Source: Zeus faber (Eukaryota; Chordata; Actinopteri; Zeiformes; Zeidae). Taken from it: a DNA stretch of 64,000 nucleotides. Both the position numbers and the translations under genes were made by a program. The notes beneath the pieces were generated by a model. That model did no database searches, had not been told where the DNA came from, and worked only from the letters and a program-made list of their open reading frames with translations. This document shows positions 28,875-47,420 of this stretch, piece after piece. Location of the stretch: NCBI GenBank assembly GCA_960531495.1, contig OY482854.1, forward strand, positions 15,987,308-16,051,307, written 5' to 3'. Numbering within the stretch: position 1 is the stretch's first letter; every line of letters begins with the position of its first letter.

Positions 28875-29603
28875 TTACTTTTTCAGATGCAAGTCTCCTG
28901 CCAGGGGCCGCAAGAGTATTCCCATTGCTTCCGGATCAATAGTAGAGCCAATACTCATTCTGGGTCCAACTAATATGTACCACTTGTCTCCAGATCTGTA
29001 CTGGATGCTGTGACACAGAGTCCCATCGTCATTTGGATCTTGTAAATACTTGGAGAAATAGTCTGTGGTTTTGGAGCACTGCATTGCAATCAACACAATG
29101 ATGCTTATGATCAAAACTGAAGAGACTGAGCACAAAGTTATAATGAGATAAAAATCACGCTGTTCTCCTCTACATCTTTGGCTGAAGTCTTCACATCAGA
29201 AGCTGCGAAAGCTTCTTTAGGTTCCACAACCTTGACAATCACAGTAGCTGTGGCTGAGAGTGACATGTTCCCATTGTCTTTAACCAGTATGACCAGTTTA
29301 TGTCCAGCCTCTTCTGTCTCTGTGAATGAGCGAAGTGTTCTCATCTGTCCAGTATAGCGGTCCAGACCAAACAGATTGTGGTCAGAAACATCTTGTAGAG
29401 AAAATAATAACCCAGCCATTATATCCTATATCAACATCATAAGTTCTGACTTTAGTCACCAAATGTCCTGCAGCCACATTGTGAGGAATCTCCTCCACAC
29501 CTTCACCAGAAGCATTAGTTTTCACTGGATACAAGATAACTGGAGTGTTGTCATTCTGATCCAGAATGAACACGTTCACTGTGACGTTGCCTCTTAAAGA
29601 CGG
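28875..29603 (-). pseudogene. 3' half of a protocadherin variable exon, 5'-truncated
   Basis: It covers the end of EC5 ([20 protein letters not shown]), EC6 ([30 protein letters not shown]), the membrane helix and the stub (SKTTDYFSKYLQDPNDDGTL) in three broken frames (29382-29579, 29138-29419, 28875-29135). Frameshifts near 29400 and 29136 and a damaged start to the membrane helix disable it. The AAA/GTAAGA donor survives. Homology stops abruptly at about 29603, only 79 bp from the donor of the next exon upstream, so promoter, signal peptide and EC1-EC4 were lost together. Confidence 0.88.
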
Positions 29604-29682
29604 AGTAGTGAAATTGAATTGTGACTTGAAATGAGCATTTGTAAATTTACAGGTTAATTGTTTTTTAGAAAGATTTTCTTAC

Positions 29683-32037
<2,355 letters not shown>

Positions 32038-32231
32038 TGTGGGACGATTCCCAAAATATAACCCTCTACAACTAATATTCTTCAGCCATGAAATAGTTCC
32101 TGGTCATTATCCTTGGGAAAAATCACAGTCGTATCCAACGGAGCTAGAGAGATACACGGAGCTCGGGTTTCACGTCGTTACCCCAGCAAGGTTTTGAGAT
32201 TTAGAAACACCAGGCACAACAAGGGATGAGC

Positions 32232-32276
32232 CTTTCCGCTGTGGCGCATCGTTCAGAAGCATGGATTGCTTTTATA
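32232..32276 (-). promoter_or_regulatory. Promoter of exon A: TATA box plus CSE-like element
   Basis: TATAAAAG (minus strand, 32269-32276) is followed 18 bp downstream by the conserved block whose plus-strand text is CTTTCCGCTGTGGCGCATC (32232-32250), containing the CGCT core known from clustered-protocadherin CSE elements. The block lies about 195 bp 5' of the ATG. In mammals such elements bind CTCF and control promoter choice; binding here is inferred. Confidence 0.65.
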
Positions 32277-33796
32277 CTGACACCGCGTGATTAGAAATAG
32301 TATTACAGGACTGTGTTTTACTTTCGCAAAATAAGTCAAACAAACAATTATATTAATTATATATAGGCGGAGTATGCGTTAATGTATGGAAAAGGAATAA
32401 CACCCATTGTTAAAACGATTCAGCACCCCGGACAGCGACTGAAATGTTTAAGAAAAACGTGAGAATAGCGTGGCCTAATTTCGCACTGTACACTATCGAC
32501 AGAGAAATTTATTATAGACAGGTAAAATTCTCAACCGTTGTCACAGTAAGCACCCTCAATTTGATCCGTGTTAGGCCACGGACCCCATTAGATGAGATTA
32601 TATTTCTCGGACCACCATCGGATTTTTATAATTAGATTTGATTTTACTCCAAACCACCTGTCTATACCATAGGGAGAGAACAGCGGAACTGATTAAAATA
32701 TATAGGCGTTATCGTCCATTCCCTAATGGGGTTAAGGCTTGTAAAATCAAATAATGTTGAAGTATTAATAACTTCGCTGGGACGCCACTAGAACCTCCTG
32801 AAGTGCTCCTGGTGGGACCCCGGGCCCCACGTTGAGAGCCACCGGCGGCTCCCTCCCCCCTACTCTCTTGGAAAGCGGTGATACTTCGTTAGCCAGTGGG
32901 TAAGGCCTCTGCTGATGACGTCACACATGTCCGCAGGCCCCGCCCCTCGCATTCCAGCGGCGCCGCCCCGCAGCCACACTCACAAAGCGGCCGACGCGCC
33001 GCACCGTTCATATGGAAGGAATAGTGTAGCAGCAACGCGCAAACAAACAAAACAATAAACAAATAAAGGAACAGCCAGAAAACCGTCTGCTGCAGACGTG
33101 CCTGGACGAATGAGATCACTAATCGCCACCGGGACGGCTGTGCCTGTCTTACGGGTTTCACGTCACTCAGATGCAGAGAGGCCGCCGCCAGGCAGACACT
33201 TGAACGACAGACCAGAAGTTTTCAACTCTGGGCAAAACGTTGCCAAGGATTTGGGATTCGATTAGAACACGCTGCAAGACAAGCGGATGTCGCATCGTGT
33301 GTGACTCAGGGGGGCGAGAGGTGGCGTTCCCCTTCCTCCACTCGGAAGTTTTGCGGAGCCTACCACAGAGGTTCCCAGCCACCGGGCTGCGAGAGGGCGG
33401 GCGGGAATTTTTCAGACGCGAACTCATGACAGCCGCATATTCTTTTTTTGCGAGCACGTTCACAGCACTCGCGCACGGAATGTCTCCGCAAGCGAAGCAC
33501 TTCCGTAGCGACTCTTGGAAAGCGTCGCACAATGTGAAAATATCGAAAAGATTTGTATTTTTTTTTTTTTTATCTTCTTTCGAAAAACGCAATACAATAA
33601 CAAATTAGTGCATTTTCCAACCCCTTCGGAACCCCCCATTAGAGATTCAGCAAATGCATCTGCAAATTACACAACATGTTACTATTTTGAGTAAAGCGTG
33701 TGGTGAGAGAATCATGGCATCCATCCCTATAGACAAGGTTCCAGTGGCTCTAATTCTTGGCTTTTGCTGCCCCCAAACAGTTGTCTCTAGTTCTCT
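32277..33796. other. Spacer between exons A and B, first part
   Basis: Homologous to the other inter-exon spacers. It holds a perfect CRE palindrome TGACGTCA at 32916-32923, adjacent GC boxes (GGCCCCGCCCC), a segment at about 32785-32845 that on the minus strand resembles a hAT-type end (GTGGCTCTCAACGTGGGG), and CpG-rich sequence. No gene. Confidence 0.5.
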
Positions 33797-34708
33797 GAGG
33801 TCGGCAATCTCGCCCGCGCGAAAAACGTGACTTTGGTTTCAGAGTATTCTCTACCTCCGCGTGATTTTATCAAACACGCACGGCAAAACAAACAAACAAA
33901 AAAGCCAGAAAGCTTCGAACCGCGACATTCCGTTTTTAGAATGATATGATCATTTCAAAAAAATAAAAATAAAATAGGTTAGATCTGGCATTAAGTAAGA
34001 CCTTGCATTTGTTCTCTCTATCTGTCTTTCCAAACCGACACTTGTTTTTCATGCCAATGGATTCGCGGCTCCCGGATCCGCATCCTTTCCATTCGGTCCC
34101 GATTCTGCTTCGCACAACGACGCCCCGCCCCGCCGGGACGCGGTGGCGGCCCCGCGCCAGTCTGACGTATGGACAGATTCGATGAATCGTCACGACCTCA
34201 TACTGAGGGAGGAAGAACGCATTTTTCCATCGAGAATTGGCCCAGCTGAGGACCCAATACCTGACCATGAGTGAGCAACATTTTGTTTTTGCAAGCACAA
34301 GCTCACGTTGAAATAATGTCTGCGTCTTGTACGCCCCGTCCTTTGAGGCTGACGTTAGCTAGCTAGAGCGCTAGGTGGATGAGTAGCTCGCTAAGCTAGC
34401 TAGAGACCGTTCATGGCGTCCTGTTTGCCGCGACGACGACACTGTCACGTTAGCTAACGTTACCGGCGGGAGCGGCAGGGTAAATGGGATTGTTCTTTTG
34501 CCAAGCAAGCTTAGCGTTAAAAAACAGTAGCACGCAGCCTTTATGCAGCTCTGCGCTCCTCTTCACTTTGCCCTAGCCTGCGCCTTACAACCTTTTGGTT
34601 TTAGTAATAGTTACAGTGACAAACACAGCCCGCTCCAAGTTGCCACACAATAGCCGCGCAGTCTTTAAGTCTAGAATCCATACGAAGGTATGTTTCCAAG
34701 GAATTTGC

Positions 34709-34775
<67 letters not shown>

Positions 34776-35742
34776 GCATGCATGCATGCAGTCTATAAGC
34801 TGGGAAGCTGTATGTAATATGTGACATTCCCCTGCCTGGTGTGATGTATGTAGTCTGTAGAGATATGTCAGATGTAAATATCACATTTCCTTACACTTTT
34901 TTGTAATTCGCTTTTACAGTATGAGAGCCCCTCAACAAGCTGCCACAGAAATTCATCTTGCACCTACACCGGCGAGCAGGCCAAGACCGCATGCTCCTAC
35001 TCTATATATATAGATTTTGTTCATGAATTCCAATTGTCATTTGACTTGAACGGGATTGTTGGTTCTGGAGTTGCTTGAATCTTCTCACCTAAAGCCTTTT
35101 TTTGGACTTTTTGTATATAGTTTGTGTGATGTCTTCAATAAATCTTTCAAAACTAAAAACATTTCTTGCATCGCTCCACTCCCACTAGCCTACAGCCTCA
35201 TTCCTTTGTCTGAGAGTCTGACAGAGAGAGGGCCCAGCCTGCTTCAGATGACACCTCTAACGCCCCGCCCCCCAGGGGGTCATGAATTTTCAAGTCATTA
35301 GCTCATAACACCTTGGGTCAACTGAAATAAAGTTGTGAGCAGTCGTGATAAAACTTTGTTTTTACCTATTTAGACATCAGATTTTGATCAACTCTTTTGA
35401 CTTGATTGTATACCCAAGACCTTGATGAACAACTTTTGTATGGACAAAACAATTCGTCAAAATATTCTAGTGTGTGCTATGAATAACAACATTTCTGGCG
35501 GCAGCACAAAATACAAAAATGTACACTTTATATCTTGTGTGTTTTGTATCTATCTAAAAGCTGCATAATATTACTGACCAAACTATTGATGGCATATCAA
35601 TGTAGCTGCGATTTTCCTTCATGGAGATATATCAACCACTTTAGAGTATAAGTGTGTTGAGTTGATTATATTTAGATAAATATCAGACCACACCAAAATC
35701 ACAATGCTTCTCTGAATTCAGCAGGGACTCCAGAGGGCCAGT
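33797..35742 (+). other. About 1.95-kb insertion unique to this spacer; possible small transcription unit
   Basis: The spacers on either side of this block align with the sibling spacers (GTTGTCTCTAG at 33786-33796, then TACAAAAAATCCAAT from about 35743), so the block is extra. It holds a CpG-rich stretch (about 34060-34190 and 34340-34490) and a GT microsatellite. On the plus strand there is an AG/exon/GTATGT arrangement at 34605-34687. A TTTTACAG acceptor precedes 34920, where a 52-codon frame (YESPSTSCHRNSS...) runs to TGA at 35076 with AATAAA at 35137-35142. The 31-codon frame ending at 34687 would join in phase. I do not recognise the product; it could also be a mobile element of unknown class. 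Confidence 0.4.
34711..34769. repeat. (GT)n microsatellite
   Basis: Pure GT run of about 29 units, followed by a short (GCAT)n run. Confidence 0.95.
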
Positions 35743-36203
35743 ACAAAAAATCCAATCTGCTACATCTGCATGACAGAAGGATAATAAATAACATGTATTT
35801 GAGTTTTGTGCAACAGTAGATGTTAAACCTCTGTTCTGCTTTACTCTATCTCTGGCAGAACTGTTAACAGAGACTTTAAACATGTATTTTCTGGGACAAC
35901 TGTTGTGAAGTTTTTACATTATGACATGTTCCAATCAACAGTTCGGAAACCAGATAACGGAACAGGACAAACAACGGTCTACACCGAAAAACCAATTCTT
36001 AGCAAATGCAATCAGGAAATCCATCACAGGATGAAATGTCTACAAAGGTAAAATACTCAATGCATCCGCACAGATGTAAACCCAGCCACAACCACTATGA
36101 CTATCTGCAAAACATTTGAAATATTGTAACTTTAGTCATTGTATTTTATCTAACATCAGCAGGTGGTGTTCTGGAGTTAGAACGTTCAGAATGATTGTCT
36201 TAC
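35743..36203. other. Spacer immediately downstream of exon B's donor
   Basis: This 3'-flanking block of about 450 bp (CTGTTCTGCTTTACT, ACATTATGACATGTTCCAAT, and ACCACTATGACTATCTGCAA motifs) recurs downstream of almost every exon in the main series. It lies in the intron after the donor and appears to belong to the homogenised tract. Confidence 0.6.
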
Positions 36204-38558
<2,355 letters not shown>

Positions 38559-38752
38559 TGTGGGACGATTCCCAAAATAAAATCCTCTACAACTAATATT
38601 CTTCAGCCATCAAATATTTGCTGGTCATTATCCTTGGGAAAATCAAAGTCGTATCCAACGAAGCAAGAGAGACAACACGGAGCTCAGGTTTCACGTCGTT
38701 ACTCCAACAAGGTTTGGAGATTGAGCAACACCAGGCACAACAACGGACGAGC

Positions 38753-38797
38753 CTTTCCCCTGTGGCGCATCGTTCAGAAGCATGGATTGCTTTTATA
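38753..38797 (-). promoter_or_regulatory. Promoter of exon B: TATA box, CSE-like element with altered core
   Basis: TATAAAAG at 38790-38797 (minus). The conserved block reads CTTTCCCCTGTGGCGCATC on the plus strand (38753-38771), so the CGCT core seen in most siblings is CCCT here. The rest of the element and the spacing to the ATG are unchanged. Confidence 0.6.
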
Positions 38798-40630
38798 CTG
38801 ACACCGCGTGATTAGAAATAGCATTACAGGACTGTTTTTTATTATAGAAATATGAGTCAAACAAACCCTTATATCCATTAGATATATGCGGAGTATGTCT
38901 TAATGTCAGAAAAAGGAATATAATCCATTGTTAAAACGATTCAGCACCACGGGCAGCGACGGAAATGTTTAAGAAAAATGTTAGAACAGCGTGGCCTAAT
39001 TTCGCACTGAACACTATCGAAACAAATGTTAATTATTGACAGGTTAAATTCCCAACCGTTGTCACATTAAGCACCCTCAATTTGATACGCATTAGGCCAC
39101 GGACCCCATTTGATGAGATTATTTTTTCTGGGACCACCATCTGAGTAGATTTTTATTGGATATTTATTTTTAGATATGATTTCCTCCAAACCACCTGTCA
39201 ATACCATAGGAAGAGAACAGTGAAACTGACCAAAATAGGCACAATTATTCTGCTGAAGGCGTCCCACAAGTCCGCAGGCCCCGCCCCCCGCAGCGGCCAC
39301 ACGCACAAAGCGGGGAATGCGGAAGCGGCAGTGCGGAGACGCGCCACAGCGTTGATATGGAAAGAAAGGTTTAGCAGCAACACACACAAAATTAAGAAAA
39401 AAAGAAGCAGTCTGAAAGGGATGCTTGTGCCTGTCTCCCGGGTTTCACGTCTTTCAAATGCAGAGAGACCGCTGCCAGGCAGACCCCGAAAGGGATTCAC
39501 CAGATGTTTTAAAGTCTGGTCTGACGCTACGAGGGGGCAGGGAGCCGCCCAGTTTCAGTTGTATGGAGCCTGTCACAGAGGCTCCCAACCACCGGGGCAT
39601 TTTCCACCGGGCCGTGAGAAGGCGGGTGGGATTTTTTTTTCAGAAGCGATTTCATGACGGCAAATATGAGTGGCAAAATCCGCGAGCGTAGGTGAGATCC
39701 ACACGCGGGTATAGAGGAGCCACGCGCGCCTATTATTTCTGCGAGCGCTTTCACAGCACTCGCGCGCAGAATATCTCTCATAGCAAGCACTATTGTAGCG
39801 ATTCTTGGAAAGCATCCCATAATGTCAAAAAATCGAAACGACTTTTTGATATATTTTTTGTCATTCGGCAAATGCAATAAAATAAGTGGATTCGTGCATA
39901 TTTCAACCACTTTGGAAACTCCCATTATGGATTATGAATTCAGCTGATGCATCTACAAACCCGCTACTGCATATATGTATGAAAGTATGTATATGTATGT
40001 GACAAATAAACCTCTTGAATCTTGAACACAAAATACACAACATGTTATTATTTTGAGTAAAGTGTGTGGTTAGAAAATCATGGTATCGACCCCTATATAC
40101 AATGCTCCAGTGGCTCTAATTCCTAGCTTTTGCTGCCACAAACAATTGTCTCTCGTATAAAAAAATCCAACCTGCTACATCTGCATGACAGAAAGATAAT
40201 AAATTACATTTATTTGACATTTGTGCAACAGTAGAAGTTCAACCTCTGTTCTGCTTTACTTTATCTCTGGCAGGACTGTTAAAAGAAGATTGTACTTAAA
40301 CATGTATTTTCTGGGACAACTGTTGTGAAGTTTTTACATTATGACATGTTCCAATCAACAGCTCGGAAACCAGAGAACGGGACAGGAATAAAAAATAATT
40401 TACACCCAAAAACAAAATCTTAGCCAATACAATCATGAAATCCATTACAGAATGGAATGACTACAAAGGTGAAACACTCAATGCATCCACACACATGTAA
40501 TCCCAGCCACAACCACTGTATGACTATCTGCAAAATATTTGAAATATTTTAACTTGAGTAATTGCATTTCATCTAAAATCAGCATGTGGTGTTTTGGAGT
40601 TAGAAAGAATGTTCGGAACGTTTGTCTTAC
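38798..40630. other. Spacer between exons B and C, duplicated unit
   Basis: Nearly identical to 43225-45065 at an offset of 4427-4435 bp. It holds GC-rich sequence with GCCCCGCCCC (about 39280), a hAT-like CACAGAGGCTCCCAACC end at about 39573, a CpG-rich stretch up to about 39770, the LINE tail at 39960-40027, and the common 3'-flanking block before exon C's donor. The CRE palindrome of other spacers is deleted. Frames of about 100-145 aa here are shadows repeated in the sister unit. Confidence 0.6.
39960..40027 (+). mobile_element. 68-bp LINE 3'-tail insertion with target-site duplication
   Basis: CTGCATATATGTATGAAAGT, then TATGTGACAAATAAACCTC and CTTGAATCTTGAAC match the 3' end of the nested LINE at 10825-13260. 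ACAAA flanks it on both sides (39955-39959 and 40028-40032). The paralogous position near 48910 is empty. Confidence 0.85.
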
Positions 40631-42985
40631 CTCTCTAGATGCAAGTCTCCTATCAGGGTGCACAAGAGTATTCCCATTGCTTCCTGGTACTATAGTAGAG
40701 CCAATACTCATCCTTGGTCCAACTAACATGTATCGCTTGTCTCCAGATCGGTACTGGATGCTGTGACACAGAGTCCCATCATAATTTGGATCTTGTAAAT
40801 GTTTTGAGGAATAGTCTGTGGTTTTGGAGCACTGCATTGCAATCAACACAATGATGCTAATGATAAAAAGCGCTGAAACAGATGCCAAAGTTATCATTAA
40901 ATAAAATGTCAGGCCACTGTCCTCAATGTCATGTGCTGCACTCTTCACATCAGAAGCTGCAAACACCTCTTTAGGCTCCACAACCTTGACAATCACAGTA
41001 GCTGTTGCTGAGAGCGACATATTCCCATTGTCTTTAACCAGTATGACCAGTTTATGTTCAGCCTCGTCTAACTCTGTGAATGAGCGAAGTGTTCTTATTT
41101 GTCCAGTATAGCGGTCCAGACCAAACAGATTGTGGTCTTTAACTTCTTGCAAAGAAAATAGCAACCAGCCGTTATATCCAATATCGGGGTCATAGGCTCT
41201 GACCTTAGTCACCAAATGTCCTGCAGCCACATTTCGAGGAATCTCCTCCACACCTTCAGCAGAACCATTAGTGTTGACTGGATACAAGATAACTGGAGTG
41301 TTGTCGTTCTGGTCCAGAATGAACACGTTCACTGTGACGTTGCTGCTTAAAGATGGAGTTCCAGAGTCTGTTGCCAAAACGTGGAATTGAAAAGTTTTCA
41401 ACGATTCAAAGTCAAAACTTTTTGAGGCCACTACATCTCCATTTTCAGAATTGATGTTTAAAAATGATATTATATTATTTTCTCCACCTCTAAAAATATG
41501 GTAGGAGATAAGTGCATTATTACCCTCGTCTTGATCAGATGCCTGCACTGTAAACACTGAGACTCCAGGAGTATTATTCTCAGTAACATAGAAAGTGTAG
41601 GGGCTCCTTGAAAACTGTGGCCTGTTATCATTCACGTCTGATACATCAATGTGCATTGTCATTTCAGATGACAAAGAGGGGTCACCTGCGTCTTTAGCAA
41701 TTATTGTAACATCATATTGGGATTGTTTTTCTCGATCCAAAAATGCTTTGGTTACTACAGAGTACATGTTATTCTTTGAAGAGGGACTCAGTGTGAATGG
41801 AACATCTTGCTTTATAAAACACATAACTTTTCCGTTGATACCAGAGTCGGAATCTTTTACTGTAATTAATACCACTGTTGTTCCTGGTTTGGAATCTTCT
41901 GGGAGAGCTCGAGAAAAAGACGTCACTTCGATCTCCGGTGCATTGTCATTGACGTCAATTATATTAATGACGACGCTTTTGTCAGTTGTGAGTGGAGCTG
42001 CACCCTTGTCCGAGGCCTGGATATCAATTTCATATCTGCTTCTCTCTTCAAAGTCTAATAATCCTGAAACAATTATTTCCCCTGTTATTGGATTTAAATC
42101 AAAACGTGAACGTACCTTTCCATCCACGTCATTACCAAATGAGTACACAACCTCACCATTTAAACCTTCATCCGAATCTGTTGCATTTACTTGTATAATG
42201 GTTGTGCCTATAGGAGAATTTTCACGTACTTGAACGGAAAATGAGTCCTTAGTGAAGACTGGAAGGTTATCATTAACATCAAATACATCTATATTTATTC
42301 TCATTTCACCAGATCTTGGAGGTTTACCTCCATCAACAGCGGTCAGTAGTAGATCATGGGTTTTGACAGATTCTCTGTCCAGTGGCTTTTGGAGAATTAA
42401 AATAGGAGTTTTACCGTATTCTCCGCGATCTTTAACCTCCAAACGAAAATGTTCATTATTACTTAATTTATACTGCTGAACAGACAGTATGCCGCCGTCT
42501 GCATCGCGTGCAGCTTGTAACTGGAATCGCATTCCTGGTGATGCAGATTCAGGAATTTCTAATATTTTCTCATGTTCTGGAAAACTGGGAGAGTGATCGT
42601 TCACATCCAGTATTTCTACCGCGACATAATGGACCTCTAGTGGATTCTCCAAAACCGTCTTTAAGTCGATCAAGCAAACCTTGCTTCGCTCGCAGACCTC
42701 CTCTCTGTCAATCTTTCGCTTCACATACAATACACCATCCTCCTGGTTCAGATGGAAAGGGGGTTCTGTCGAGCCATACACGATGCGACATCCTCTGTCT
42801 TTCAGCGTGTTCTTATCCAATCCCAAATCCTTGGCAACGTTTCCAACAACCGTTCCTTCTTCCACTTCTTCAGAGATGGAATATCTCATGTCACCTAAAG
42901 CCCAGCTCCTCAGCGCAACCAAAGCAAAAACACAGACAACACGTCGCCATCGCTCTCTCCATGCCTGTTGTCCTCTTTGTTCCAT
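40631..42985 (-). CDS. Clustered protocadherin variable exon C (chimaeric)
   Basis: 785 codons; signal peptide ending SWALG, then [11 protein letters not shown]1 carries a VKRKIDREE block (K where exons A, B, D and G have VTRK) as in exons E and F. Six ECs, a membrane helix and a stub follow. EC2 opens like exons A, E and G (ESASPGMRF, with DADGG here) but then switches to exon B's version ([38 protein letters not shown]). EC3 has QVRENS where siblings have QVNENS. The donor is at 40629-40630; the open frame continues 50 codons into the intron. The stub ends LASRE rather than LASGE. Confidence 0.93.
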
Positions 42986-43179
42986 TGTGGGACGATTCCC
43001 AAAATAAAATCCTCTACAACTAATATTCTTCAGCCATCAAATATTTGCTTGTCATTATCCTTGGGAAAATCACAGTCGTATCCAACGAAGCAAGAGAGAT
43101 AACACGGAGCTCTGGTTTCACGTCGTTACTCCAACAAGGTTTGGAGATTGAGAAACACCAGGCACAACAACGGACGAGC

Positions 43180-43224
43180 CTTTCCGCTGTGGCGCATCGT
43201 TCAGAAGCATGGATTGCTTTTATA
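43180..43224 (-). promoter_or_regulatory. Promoter of exon C: TATA box plus CSE-like element
   Basis: TATAAAAG at 43217-43224 (minus) with the intact plus-strand block CTTTCCGCTGTGGCGCATC at 43180-43198, at the same spacing as siblings. Confidence 0.65.
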
Positions 43225-45065
43225 CTGACACCGCGTGATTAGAAATAGCATTAAAGGACTGTTTTTTATTATAGAAATATGAGTCAAACAAACAATTATA
43301 TCCATAAGATATATGCGGAGTATGTCCTAATGTCAGAAAAAGGAATATAATCCATTGTTAAAACGATTCAGCACCACGGGCAGCGACGTAAATGTTAAAG
43401 AAAAATGTTAGAACAGCGTGGCCTAATTTCGCACTGTACACTATCGAAACAAATGTTAATTATTGACAGGTTAAATTCCCAACCGTTGTCACAATAAGCA
43501 CCCTCAATTTGATACGCATTAGGCCACGGACCCCTTTTGATGAGATTATTTTTTCTGGGACCACCATCTGAGTAGATTTTTATTGGATATATTTTTTTAG
43601 ATATGATTTCCTCCAAACCACCTGTCTATACCATAGGAAGAGAACAGTGAAACTGACCAAAATAGGCACAATTATTCTGCTGAAGGCGTCCCACAAGTCC
43701 GCAGGCCACGCCCCCCGCAGCGGCCACACGCACAAAGCGGGGAATGCGGAAGCGGCAGTGCGGAGACGCGCCACAGCGTTGATATGGAAAGAAAGGTTTA
43801 GCAGCAACACACACAAAATTAAGAAAAAAAGAAGCAGTCTGAAAGGGATGCTTGTGCCTGTCTCCCGGGTTTCACGTCTTTCAAATGCAGAGAGACCGCT
43901 GCCAGGCAGACCCCGAAAGGGATTCACCAGATGTTTTAAAGTCTGGTCTGACGCTACGAGGGGGCAGGGAGCCGCCCAGTTTCAGTTGTATGGAGCCTGT
44001 CACAGAGGCTCCCAACCACCGGGGCATTTTCCACCGGGCCGCGAGAAGGCGGGTGGGATTTTTTTTTTAAGAGCGATTTCATGACGGCAAATATGAGTGG
44101 CAAAATCCGCGAGCGTAAGTGAGATCCACACGCGGGTATAGAGGAGCCACGCGCGCCTATTATTTCTGCGAGCGCTTTCACAGCACTCGCGCGCAGAATA
44201 TCTCTCATAGCAAGCACTATTGTAGCGATTCTTGGAAAGCATCCCATAATGTCAAAAAATCGAAACGACTTTTTGATATATTTTTTGTCAATCGGCAAAT
44301 GCAATAATAGAAATGGATTCGTGCATATTTCAACCACTTTGGAAACTCCCATTATAGATTATGGATTATGAATTCATCTGATGCATCTACAAAACCCGCA
44401 ACTGCATATATGTATGAAAGTATGTATATGTATGTGACAAATAAACCTCTTGAATCTTGAACACAAAATACACAACATGTTATTATTTTGAGTAAAGTGT
44501 GTGGTTAGAAAATCACGGCATCGACCCCTATATACAATGCTCCAGTGGCTCTAATTCCTAGCTTTTGCTGCCACAAACAATTGTCTCTCGTATAAAAAAA
44601 TCCAACCTGCTACATCTGCATGACAGAAAGATAATAAATTACATTTATTTGATATTTGTGCAACAGTAGAGTTTCAACCTCCGTTCTGCTTTACTTTATC
44701 TCTGGCAGGACTGTTAAAAGAAGACTGGACTTCAACATGTATTTTCTGAGACAGCTGTTGTGAAGTTTTTACATTATGACATGTTCCAATCAACAGCTCA
44801 AAAACCAGAGAACGGGAAACGATTAAAAAATAATTTACACCCAAACACAAAATTTTAGCCAATACAATCATGAAATCCATTACAGAATGGAATGTCTACA
44901 AAGGTAAAACACTCAATGCATCCACACACATGTAATCCCAGCCACAACTACTGTATGACTATCTGCAAAACATTTGAAGTATTTTAACTTGAGTAATTGC
45001 ATTTCATCTAAAATCAGCATGTGGTGTTTTGGAGTTAGAAAGAATGTTCGGAACGTTTGTCTTAC
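43225..45065. other. Spacer between exons C and E, duplicated unit
   Basis: Sister copy of 38798-40630, including GC-rich, hAT-like and CpG-rich parts, the LINE tail (44395-44462) and the 3'-flanking block. The two differ by scattered substitutions and small indels only. Confidence 0.6.
44395..44462 (+). mobile_element. 68-bp LINE 3'-tail insertion, sister copy
   Basis: Same insertion as at 39960, carried by the duplication, not a second event: same junctions, same truncation point. Its target duplication here reads ACAAAA on both sides (44389-44394 and 44463-44468). Confidence 0.85.

Positions 45066-47420
<2,355 letters not shown>

Noticed and set aside
33936-34298. 120-aa minus-strand frame in the CpG-rich insertion
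   Set aside because: Basic, low-information protein without known motifs, opposite the more structured plus-strand splice signals; kept only as part of the insertion finding.
39198-39657. 100-145 aa frames on both strands of the B-C spacer, repeated at 43580-44084
   Set aside because: They are conserved only because the unit was duplicated; the frames differ in other spacers and no motif is seen.
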